A stretch of DNA of 64,000 nucleotides from JAISFI01 sp031552335 (GTDB lineage: Bacteria > Bacteroidota > Bacteroidia > Bacteroidales > Azobacteroidaceae), in assembly GCA_031552335.1 (NCBI GenBank), contig JAVBMQ010000124.1, forward strand, positions 3,422 to 67,421. The letters are read 5' to 3'. The notes beneath the pieces are model-generated. The model saw nothing but the letters and a program-made list of their open reading frames with translations, searched no databases and was not told the origin of the DNA. The first letter of the stretch is position 1; every line of letters starts with the position of its first letter. A program made the translations under genes and the position numbers. Shown in pieces: positions 27,444-34,716 of the stretch.

Positions 27444-30101
27444 ATGAAAAAAATGAATGTCTTCAAAAAACAATTGTTGCTTACTTTTTCAGCCCTTGCC
27501 TTTATTGTTTCTTCCTCAGAGGCTCAGAGTTTCAAACATCCGGGAATCCTTCATACACAAGAAGATTTTGACCGGATCAAGGAAAAGTTGGCCGCTAAAG
27601 AGGCGCCTTATGTGGCAGGCTATAATAAGCTGACAAGTGGAACTTATGCTCAATTGACACATACTTCCGCTCCGACGGCTATGATTGTCAGGGGTGGAAC
27701 AAGTGGAGAGAATTATGCTGCTGCTATGAGAGATGCTGCTGCTGCTTATCAGTGCGGACTTCGCTGGCGACTTTCGGGAGATACAAAATATGCTGATAAG
27801 GCAGTGGAAATTCTCAATGCCTGGGCGCATGTTTGTAAGGGTGTCGGTGGCGATACTAACGCTTCTTTGGCTTCCGGGTTGTATGGATATGAATTTGCCA
27901 ATGCTGCTGAACTGGTACGAGATTATGAAGGTTGGAAAGAGGCCGATTTTGTTGCTTTCAAACGTTTCATGCTGGATGTCTTTTATCCGGGAAATGCGGA
28001 TTTCCTGAGAAGACGTCATGGAACTTGCGATAGCCATTATTGGTCTAATTGGGGATTGTGTAATGTGCTTGCCATGATGTCGATTGGTATTTTATGTGAT
28101 GATGTGTTTATTTATAACCAGGGAATTACATATTATAAAAAACAAAGCGGTTACAATGAATGTCTCAACAGATTGGTTTGGAAATTGTATGAAGATGAAC
28201 GCGGACCTTTAGGATATCTCGGTCAGATGCAGGAATCCAACCGGGACCAGGGGCATTCACTGATGGCTGCCGGATTGGCTGCCGATGTTTGTGAAATTGC
28301 CTGGAGCCAGGGTGAAGATTTGTATTCTTTTGATGATAATAGATTAGCTGCCGGTTTGGAGTATGTAGCCTGTTATAATTCGGGAGTTGATGATGTTCCT
28401 AATACGCTGTATGCCAGCTGCGATAGCGGAAACCAACCTACGATAGGTTCCGGAGGAAGAGGCGGTGATCGTCCGATCTGGGCGCGTATCTTAGGTCATT
28501 ATGAAGGTCGCCGGGGTATCACCATGAAATATTCCCGCATCATGTCCAATAAAGTGGGCGTTGAAGGTGGTGGAGGATATTATGGCTCTACCAGTGGTGG
28601 ATTTGACCATTTGGGTTTCGGTACTTTGATGTGTACGAGGGATGCTATTACTTCAGATATGGCTCCAACACTGATATCTCCGGTTATTTTCTGTAATGGT
28701 ACTAAAAATGAAGTTTCGGAATACAGCAATCTGATTCCGGGAGATATGCTTATTCTTAGTCCGCAATTGCCCGATGGAGAAGAAGATACAGGGAATTGGA
28801 AATGGGAAAACGGAAGTACTTCCAGAGAATTGAACCTGACTGCTGAAAAAAGTGGTATTTACAGGGTCGTTTATACAAATAAAGAAGGTATTGAAAGTAC
28901 CCAATATTTCAGTTTGGCTGTAAAAGGAGATTGTACTCAGGATACTTTCACTCCATGCATTACTGTTGGTACACAGGAATATAATGATACGGTAATTGTG
29001 TTGATGCCCAGAACAGAGTTTAATCTGTCTGTTAAAACTCCTAATTCAAGATACGGTACATGGAAGTGGAGCAATGGAGCTACTACCAATAATATAACTG
29101 TAAGTAATATCAGTTCGGAACGGACTTATTCGGTTACATATCTCAATCAGGGTGGGTTTGAAAGTCAATTGAGGTTCCATATCAAATTAAGTTATTTGTC
29201 TCCGGCATTAAAAGCCAACGGAGGAACCCTTGAAAAAACCAATACTGCCCTGATAAAATCCGGACAGTCTGTAGAATTGATCCCTTCCGTATACAAAACC
29301 GGAGGAACCTGGCTGTGGAGTAACGGAAGCGAGGAGAGTTCCGTTTTATTGGAAAATTTACAGGAAAGCCAAAAGGTTTCAGTGACGTATACATATGGTG
29401 AAGTAGACTATACCGCAGATTATCAGATCAATGTTTATACATTGAGTAAACAAATGGAAGTTGGTAAATATTATATCAGGGATGCATCAGGGGGTACTTA
29501 TCTGACAAATGACGGAGGTTCAGTTCCTGTTTTTTCTTCCAGATCAGATACAGATCAGAATTCCCAACTCTGGAATATTACCAAAGATGGCGATCGGTAT
29601 AAAATATTATCAGCCAAAGATGGAAAATATATCAATGAAAAAGGTGTTTTCGGTACCAATCCATATTATACAGCATGGAATACATACAGTTTTCACTGGA
29701 TTATCGGAACAAAATATTACGCTATTCAAAATGGAGGCAGTGCGGGCACTCAATACTGGAAAATAAACGGTTCTATAGTCAATGGAGCAGGAGATAGTTC
29801 ATTGACAGGTTTCCCCTTTGAAATTCTTTCTTCTACAGATGTCGGAATCGACCAGCAATATCTTCAGAAAACAACAATCTTCCCTAATCCGGTACAGGAT
29901 CGGTTGATTGTAAATGTTCCCGAATTAACACAGGGTTCTGTAAATTTAATTTTGTGTTCAATCACCGGTAAAATAGTTAAAACGTTTACTTGTACATCAG
30001 GGTATAACGAATTTGATGTCAATGATTTATCTTCTGGTATTTATATCGCTTCGTTGACAAGTAATACAGGAAAAGAAGTATTTAAACTGATAAAAAAATA
30101 A
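27444..30101 (+). CDS. Alginate-lyase-superfamily (PL38-like) uronan lyase with trefoil-like domain and T9SS tail
   Basis: This 885-residue protein has a signal peptide (EA-Q, about 28) and an alpha/alpha toroid catalytic domain of the alginate_lyase type (about 30-410). Conserved residues typical of this superfamily are seen in SHYWSNWGLCN (198-207, Asn202) and QESNRDQGHS (263-272, Arg267, His271). PL38 members cut glucuronan or alginate-like chains, which fits the GH88 gene next door. Three short beta repeats follow (WKWENGS, WKWSNGA, WLWSNGS), then a trefoil-like domain (about 670-790, VGKYYIRDASGGTYL). The final T9SS type A domain has FPNPVQDRLIV and SGIYIASL...FKLIKK. It is thus probably a secreted, surface-attached lyase. 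Superfamily firm, PL number moderate. Confidence 0.82.
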   Translation: MKKMNVFKKQLLLTFSALAFIVSSSEAQSFKHPGILHTQEDFDRIKEKLAAKEAPYVAGYNKLTSGTYAQLTHTSAPTAMIVRGGTSGENYAAAMRDAAAAYQCGLRWRLSGDTKYADKAVEILNAWAHVCKGVGGDTNASLASGLYGYEFANAAELVRDYEGWKEADFVAFKRFMLDVFYPGNADFLRRRHGTCDSHYWSNWGLCNVLAMMSIGILCDDVFIYNQGITYYKKQSGYNECLNRLVWKLYEDERGPLGYLGQMQESNRDQGHSLMAAGLAADVCEIAWSQGEDLYSFDDNRLAAGLEYVACYNSGVDDVPNTLYASCDSGNQPTIGSGGRGGDRPIWARILGHYEGRRGITMKYSRIMSNKVGVEGGGGYYGSTSGGFDHLGFGTLMCTRDAITSDMAPTLISPVIFCNGTKNEVSEYSNLIPGDMLILSPQLPDGEEDTGNWKWENGSTSRELNLTAEKSGIYRVVYTNKEGIESTQYFSLAVKGDCTQDTFTPCITVGTQEYNDTVIVLMPRTEFNLSVKTPNSRYGTWKWSNGATTNNITVSNISSERTYSVTYLNQGGFESQLRFHIKLSYLSPALKANGGTLEKTNTALIKSGQSVELIPSVYKTGGTWLWSNGSEESSVLLENLQESQKVSVTYTYGEVDYTADYQINVYTLSKQMEVGKYYIRDASGGTYLTNDGGSVPVFSSRSDTDQNSQLWNITKDGDRYKILSAKDGKYINEKGVFGTNPYYTAWNTYSFHWIIGTKYYAIQNGGSAGTQYWKINGSIVNGAGDSSLTGFPFEILSSTDVGIDQQYLQKTTIFPNPVQDRLIVNVPELTQGSVNLILCSITGKIVKTFTCTSGYNEFDVNDLSSGIYIASLTSNTGKEVFKLIKK

Positions 30102-30104
30102 AAT

Positions 30105-30445
30105 AATTATCCGCATGTTTCCCAAGGCTGAAGGATTTAAAGCATTAGGATAGGGCAACGCCTATTCATGTTCGGAAGATTTGCACCCAACGGGCGCTTC
30201 CCTAGTAAGCAGTGGCCCTAGGGCACTGTATTTAAGGAGCCTTCCGCTGTTAGCCTGCAGAGCCGGCATTCAGAAACAAACGCCTGCTCTGCAGGCTGGG
30301 TTGAGTAGACGATACTTCGAACAGTGGCTTAGAGCCACTGTTTACTTAGGAAGCGTCCGTTGGGTGCAAATCTTCCGAACATGAATAGGCGTTGCCCTAT
30401 GCTATTGCTCAAAGGCCTTTAGCCTTTGAAAATATGCGCATAATC
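30105..30445. repeat. Nested palindromic element, copy 1 (outer module plus inner hairpin array)
   Basis: The 381-bp gap between the lyase and GH88 genes is almost wholly this element. Outer arms (ATTATCCGCATGTTTCCC near 30106, ATAGGGCAACGCC near 30151, mirrored at 30385-30443) resemble the stand-alone element at 54254-54453. Inside lies the inner module (30168-30382), starting ATGTTCGGAAGATTTGC and mirrored at its right end. Each inner arm has short hairpins: ACCCAACGGG(C), CAGTG-rich, and GCCTGC-TCT-GCAGGC at 30282-30296. No gene is credible in it. Confidence 0.88.
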
Positions 30446-30482
30446 AAAAAATGTAATTAATCACATCTAAAAATATCCAAAA

Positions 30483-31679
30483 ATGAAAATTCTGGCATCT
30501 ATATTTACTGCATTGATTTTAGTGTCTTCTTGTTCTTCCGGGAAAGACGAATTTAGCACAGATATTGCATTAAAGTATTGTGATTCTCAAATTGCACGAA
30601 CCCTTTCTGAAATCGGGGATGCAGCCATGATGCCCAGAAATATCATGGATAGTCTCGACCATTGGAAAATGGTACCGGTTCATATCGGCGAATGGACTGT
30701 TGGCTTTTGGCCGGGCATTCTTTGGTATAATTACGAAAATACTCAATCGGAAGAGATGAAAGCTCATGCGACCCATTATACCGATTTGCTGGAGCCATTG
30801 ACAAAACTTCCGGCTTATGACCATGATTTGGGTTTCCAGATTTTCTGTAGTTACGGAAATGCTTATCGTCTTACCGGAAATGAAGCATACAAACAAATCA
30901 TCCTGAATGCTGCCGATACTTTGGCTACTTTGTTTAATCCTACCGTCGGAACTATTTTATCCTGGCCGCGGGAAGTAGAGCCACGCAACTGGCCGCATAA
31001 TACAATCATGGATAATATGATCAATCTGGAAATGTTGTTTTGGGCTGCCAAAAACGGAGGCGATAAAAAATTGTATGATATTGCAGTGACTCATGCCGTA
31101 ACAACAATGAACAATCATTTCCGTCCGGATGGTTCCTGTTACCATGTAGCAGTCTATGATACCATCACCGGACAACTGATCAAAGGTGTTACTCATCAGG
31201 GTTATGCTGATGAAACGATGTGGGCGAGGGGACAAGCCTGGGCAATTTATGGCTATACAATGGTGTACAGGGAAACAAACGACAAACAATTCCTTCGTTT
31301 CGCCGAAAAAATATCTGATATTTATTTGACCCGATTGCCGGGAGATTATGTTCCTTATTGGGATTTCGATGCACCGGATATTCCTGAAGAACCCAAAGAT
31401 GCCTCTTCTGCAGCTATTGTTGCTTCTGCATTATTGGAATTATCCCAATTAGAAGATAACCAGGAAAAAGCAGCTCTTTATAAAGAATCAGCCTTGAAAA
31501 TGCTTGAAAACCTTTCGTCGGCGCTATATCAGAGCAGGGAACAAAAACCTTCTTTTTTATTACATTCTACCGGGCATAAACCTGCCGGATCGGAAATAGA
31601 TGCTTCTATTAATTATGCAGATTATTATTATATTGAAGCCTTGATGCGCTTGAAAAAATATAGTAGTTTTGCCGGATAA
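30483..31679 (+). CDS. GH88 unsaturated glucuronyl hydrolase (lipoprotein)
   Basis: This 398-residue protein has a lipobox with Cys17 (LVSSC), so it is membrane-anchored, probably in the periplasm or outer membrane. The alpha/alpha-barrel has both catalytic acids of GH88: Asp115 in HDLGF and Asp177 in MDNMINLEML; GYADETMWARGQAW is also typical. The enzyme hydrates and cleaves the 4,5-unsaturated uronic acid left by polysaccharide lyases, which ties it to the two lyases upstream. It begins 38 bp after palindromic element copy 1 and is followed closely by a truncated hydrolase gene. Family call very firm. Confidence 0.95.
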   Translation: MKILASIFTALILVSSCSSGKDEFSTDIALKYCDSQIARTLSEIGDAAMMPRNIMDSLDHWKMVPVHIGEWTVGFWPGILWYNYENTQSEEMKAHATHYTDLLEPLTKLPAYDHDLGFQIFCSYGNAYRLTGNEAYKQIILNAADTLATLFNPTVGTILSWPREVEPRNWPHNTIMDNMINLEMLFWAAKNGGDKKLYDIAVTHAVTTMNNHFRPDGSCYHVAVYDTITGQLIKGVTHQGYADETMWARGQAWAIYGYTMVYRETNDKQFLRFAEKISDIYLTRLPGDYVPYWDFDAPDIPEEPKDASSAAIVASALLELSQLEDNQEKAALYKESALKMLENLSSALYQSREQKPSFLLHSTGHKPAGSEIDASINYADYYYIEALMRLKKYSSFAG

Positions 31680-31711
31680 CAGAATTGTCTGTAAAAAACA
31701 ACATATTTATC

Positions 31712-32077
31712 ATGAAGTTGATGAGAACTACGTATTTCATCATTTGTATATTCTTCTTTTTATTATCTCTCTTTGCTTGTTCCCATAAAGAAGAACAGAC
31801 AAAGAGAGATCCTGTATATGATTTTTCAGCGATTGACCAAAGAATTACATCCTGGATCGATTCTGCTTATTATCCCGGAGCCTTGTTGGCGATTGCTAAA
31901 GATAATCAAGTCATTCATCAGAAGGTGTACGGGAATTATACTGAAGATGAAGTTGTTTATGTCGCTTCTGCCGGGAAGTGGCTGGCTGCAGCTGTTATTG
32001 CGGCTATTAGGATGATAGATAGGGTAATGTCTATTCATGTTGGAAGGATTTGCGCCCAACGGGCGCTTCCTAAGTAA
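31712..32077 (+). pseudogene. Truncated beta-lactamase-family serine hydrolase, 3' end lost at palindromic element
   Basis: The ATG at 31712 (MKLMRTTYF) is preferred to a TTG 27 bp upstream. A lipoprotein-type leader (SLFACSH) is followed by the N-terminal part of a class C-like serine hydrolase: YPGALLAIAKDNQVIHQKVYG and the SxxK nucleophile motif SAGK. Such proteins are normally 350 residues or longer. Here the match stops at VIAAI (about 32008), where the palindromic element copy 2 starts. The last residues (ICAQRALPK) are translated from the element's first hairpin. The YxN and KTG-type motifs are missing, and no remainder of the gene is found downstream. It is surely not a working hydrolase. 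Confidence 0.85.
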
Positions 32078-32269
32078 AGCAGTGGCTCTAAGCCACTGTA
32101 TTTAAGGAGTCTTCTTGTAATTAGCCTGCAGAGCAGGCCTTTTGGATTGGCGAGTGGTAACAGACGCCTGCTCTGCAGGCTTAGTTGAGTAAGTGGTACA
32201 TAGAATACAGTGGCTTAGAGCCACTGCTTACTTAGGAAGCGCCCTTTGGGCGCAATTCTTCCGAAAGTG
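32006..32269. repeat. Palindromic hairpin-array element, copy 2 (cleanest copy)
   Basis: The element has six hairpins in mirror order, all with 3-nt loops: GCGCCC-AAC-GGGCGC (32052-32066), CAGTGGCT-CTA-AGCCACTG (32080-32098), GCCTGC-AGA-GCAGGC (32124-32138), GCCTGC-TCT-GCAGGC (32166-32180), CAGTGGCT-TAG-AGCCACTG (32208-32226) and GCGCCC-TTT-GGGCGC (32239-32253). The outer arms also pair (TTGGAAGGATTTGC with its partner near 32254-32266). Only a remnant of the outer module (ATTAGGAT...TCTATTC) is seen on the left. It breaks the serine hydrolase gene and ends about 24 bp before the GH97 start. Confidence 0.9.
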
Positions 32270-32292
32270 ATTAAATTTATTGAACGATTGAT

Positions 32293-34239
32293 ATGATTAT
32301 TTACAGAAAAAAAACAGTACTAACAATTTGTATGAGCTTGTTACTGACAAATATCTTTGCACAAGCTATTTTGAAGGAAACAGAACAAAAATTAACTTCT
32401 CCCGATGGTTCTTATGAGTTTATTTTTTACCAAAAACAATTCGAAGAGAGGAAGCAAATGTATTATACCCTTTCTTATCAGGGGAAAAGTATTATCGAAG
32501 AATCAGAATTGGGAGTGCTGATCGAAAATCAGTTGTTTGAATCTGCTTTGGCTATCCCTAATGATAGTTGCAAAATTTGGGGAGAAAACCTTGATTTTAC
32601 AGATATTGACAGAGTCAGCCAGAATAATATCTGGAATCCCCTCTATGGAGAAAGAAGCACAATCCGTAATCATTACAATGAAATAACGCTGAAATTCCAG
32701 AAAGGACGGAATGATGGAACCTCCACCGATGAAGGATACGACAAAAAAAGATACTATTTTATGAACCTAATTGTTCGGGCTTACGATGAAGGTATTGCTT
32801 TCCGATATGTATTTCCGGAGGCAACCAACGGTTTATTTATACATATTACCGGCGAACAAACACAATTTTCTTTTCCCGAAGGAACCCTTGCTTACTACGA
32901 ACGCTGGGCGCAGGGACCTTATTCTATCCTTCCATTGAAAGATTGGACAGATGAATGTGAACGCCCGCTTACTTTGAAATTAACAAATGGGCTGACAGTG
33001 GCTTTGGCGGAAGCCTCAATGACTGATTATGCCCGGATGAAATTCCGTCTGAATAACTTAAAACCCAATACTTTACAAGCTTCTCTTTACAGTTCGGTTG
33101 ATATTATTACTCCTTATGAAACACCTTGGCGTGTAATTATGGCTGCTACAACACCCGGAGACTTGATTGTTAATAATGATATCATACTGAACCTGAATCC
33201 TCCGTGTAAAATAGACGATACTTCCTGGATAAAACCCGGGAAAGTAATCAGGGTAGCTAAAGTAACACAGGAAGATGCCAAAAAGTGTGTGGATTTTGCA
33301 GCTGCACGCGGATTACAATACATTCATATTGATTCCGGATGGTATGGACCCGAAATAAAAATGAGTTCGGATGCTACTACTGTCAGTTCGGAACGGGATT
33401 TAAATATACCGGAACTTACCGCTTATGCCGCTTCCAAGGGAATCGGACTTTTTGTGTATGTCAACCAGCGGGCATTAGTTCAGCAATTGGACGAAATCTT
33501 ACCTCTGTATAAAAAGTGGGGAATTAAAGGCATTAAATTTGGTTTTGTACAGGTTGGCAACCAATACTGGACGACCTGGTTACACCAAGCTATCCAAAAA
33601 TGTGCTGCACATGAAATGTTGGTGGATATTCATGATGAATACCGGCCCACAGGCTTCAGCCGTACCTATCCCAATTTACTTACCCAGGAGGGTATTCGTG
33701 GCAATGAAGAAATGCCGGATGCCACACACAATACTATTCTCCCGTTTACCCGTTTTCTGGCAGGTGCAGGCGATTATACGATTTGTTATTACAACAATCG
33801 TATTAAAACGACTCATGCGCATCAGTTAGCACTGTCGGTCATTTACTATAGTCCGCTGCAGTTCCTGTATTGGTATGATCAGCCTTCGGCTTATCAGGGA
33901 GAACCTGAAATCGCATTTTTTGACAATGTAAAAACGGTTTGGAATGATACTAAAATCATAGATGGAGCTATCGGAGAATATGTCATTACAGCCCGTAGAA
34001 CCGGAAATGATTGGTTTGTTGGTGGTATTACCAATACCCAGTCAAGAAAAATAAGTATCCCTTTGCATTTTCTTGAGAAAGGTCAGACATATACCGTCAA
34101 CATCTATGAAGATGATGAAAACGTAAAAACACGGACGAATGTAAAAGTTTCTACCCGGAAAGTGAAAAACAAAGATGTTTTGAATTTTGATTTAAAAGCA
34201 AACAGTGGTGTTGCTTTACAGTTTGTATCTGAAAAATAA
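32293..34239 (+). CDS. GH97-family glycoside hydrolase (SusB-like)
   Basis: This 648-residue exported enzyme (signal peptide to about 24, IFA-Q) has an N-terminal beta-supersandwich (25-290), a (beta/alpha)8 barrel (about 300-545) and a C-terminal beta-domain. GH97 marks include YIHIDSGWYG, IHDEYRPTGFSRTYPNLLTQ and RFLAGAGDYT. Retaining GH97 enzymes carry an Asp nucleophile in a KxDF-type segment; here that place reads IKFGFVQVG, so an inverting mechanism like SusB, or an atypical site, is likely. Members are alpha-glucosidases or alpha-galactosidases, usually calcium-dependent and periplasmic. The gene starts right after element copy 2, so its own promoter may have been replaced. A terminator follows. 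Confidence 0.9.
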   Translation: MIIYRKKTVLTICMSLLLTNIFAQAILKETEQKLTSPDGSYEFIFYQKQFEERKQMYYTLSYQGKSIIEESELGVLIENQLFESALAIPNDSCKIWGENLDFTDIDRVSQNNIWNPLYGERSTIRNHYNEITLKFQKGRNDGTSTDEGYDKKRYYFMNLIVRAYDEGIAFRYVFPEATNGLFIHITGEQTQFSFPEGTLAYYERWAQGPYSILPLKDWTDECERPLTLKLTNGLTVALAEASMTDYARMKFRLNNLKPNTLQASLYSSVDIITPYETPWRVIMAATTPGDLIVNNDIILNLNPPCKIDDTSWIKPGKVIRVAKVTQEDAKKCVDFAAARGLQYIHIDSGWYGPEIKMSSDATTVSSERDLNIPELTAYAASKGIGLFVYVNQRALVQQLDEILPLYKKWGIKGIKFGFVQVGNQYWTTWLHQAIQKCAAHEMLVDIHDEYRPTGFSRTYPNLLTQEGIRGNEEMPDATHNTILPFTRFLAGAGDYTICYYNNRIKTTHAHQLALSVIYYSPLQFLYWYDQPSAYQGEPEIAFFDNVKTVWNDTKIIDGAIGEYVITARRTGNDWFVGGITNTQSRKISIPLHFLEKGQTYTVNIYEDDENVKTRTNVKVSTRKVKNKDVLNFDLKANSGVALQFVSEK

Positions 34240-34280
34240 GCATTGGCATTAAGAGAAAGATGCGAATAATCCTTTAGATT

Positions 34281-34312
34281 AACCTTCAAAAAAGTTCGGA
34301 TTGAAGGTTTTT
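34281..34312 (+). terminator. Rho-independent terminator after GH97
   Basis: AACCTTCAA (34281-34289) pairs with TTGAAGGTT (34301-34309), followed by TTT. It is 42 bp after the GH97 stop codon and likely ends the long plus-strand series. Confidence 0.78.
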
Positions 34313-34336
34313 GACTCAAGGAATTGTTTTTGTGTC

Positions 34337-34396
34337 CAAGGGGCGCTTGCTATGTAAGTGGCCTAATGCCACTGCTTACATAGCAAGCGCTCCTTG
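34337..34396. repeat. Long hairpin next to element copy 3
   Basis: CAAGGGGCGCTTGCTATGTA (34337 on) pairs almost fully with the stretch ending at 34396 (CATAGCAAGCGCTCCTTG), around GTGGC-CTAAT-GCCAC. It resembles a compact one-arm relative of the hairpin-array elements (same GCGCTT / AAGTGGC words). Confidence 0.75.
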
Positions 34397-34397
34397 A

Positions 34398-34640
34398 GTA
34401 GTCATGTTCGGAAGATTTGCGCCCAACGGGCGCGTCCTCAGTAAGCAGTGGCCCCAGGCCACTGCATTTCAGGATCCTTCCTCTGTTGCCTGCAGAGCAG
34501 GCATCTGTTTCGATTGGTAAGTAATGATAGACGCCTGCTTTGCAAGCTATGTTGGTTAAGTGACATCTTGAACAGTGGCTTAGAGCCACTGCTTACTTAG
34601 GACGCGCCCTTTGGGCGCAAATCTTCCGAACATGACTACC
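34398..34640. repeat. Palindromic hairpin-array element, copy 3
   Basis: It starts AGTAGTCATGTTCGGAAGAT and ends with the mirror image (ATCTTCCGAACATGACTAC). Hairpins seen: GCGCCC-AAC-GGGCGC (34419-34433), CAGTGGCC-CCA-GGCCACTG (34446-34464), GCCTGC-AGA-GCAGGC (about 34488-34502), then the mirrored set, in which the GCCTGCTTTGCAAGC hairpin is slightly decayed. Together with 34337-34396 and a TCAAA tandem tract near 34670, it fills the 477-bp gap between the convergent GH97 and GH43 genes. Confidence 0.88.
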
Positions 34641-34716
34641 CCTTGAGCGCAAATTGTATCCCTAAAACTCTCAAATCAAATCAAATCAAATTTAATTTGA
34701 ATCTGTTAATGTAGAA

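Noticed and set aside
27516..28037. 173-residue open frame opposite the PL38-like gene
   Set aside because: Antisense to the conserved catalytic domain; composition reflects the other strand.
30181..30384. 67-residue open frame inside palindromic element copy 1
   Set aside because: It lies wholly within the hairpin array and is rich in Arg/Leu from GC-rich stems; no start signal or protein-like pattern.
30105..34640. CRISPR-like array from repeated palindromic units
   Set aside because: The repeats are inverted, unequal in spacing and separated by genes; no short direct repeats with unique spacers and no cas genes.
34671..34690. TCAAA tandem tract as a functional repeat
   Set aside because: Only about four short units in an AT-rich gap; likely slippage without a visible role.
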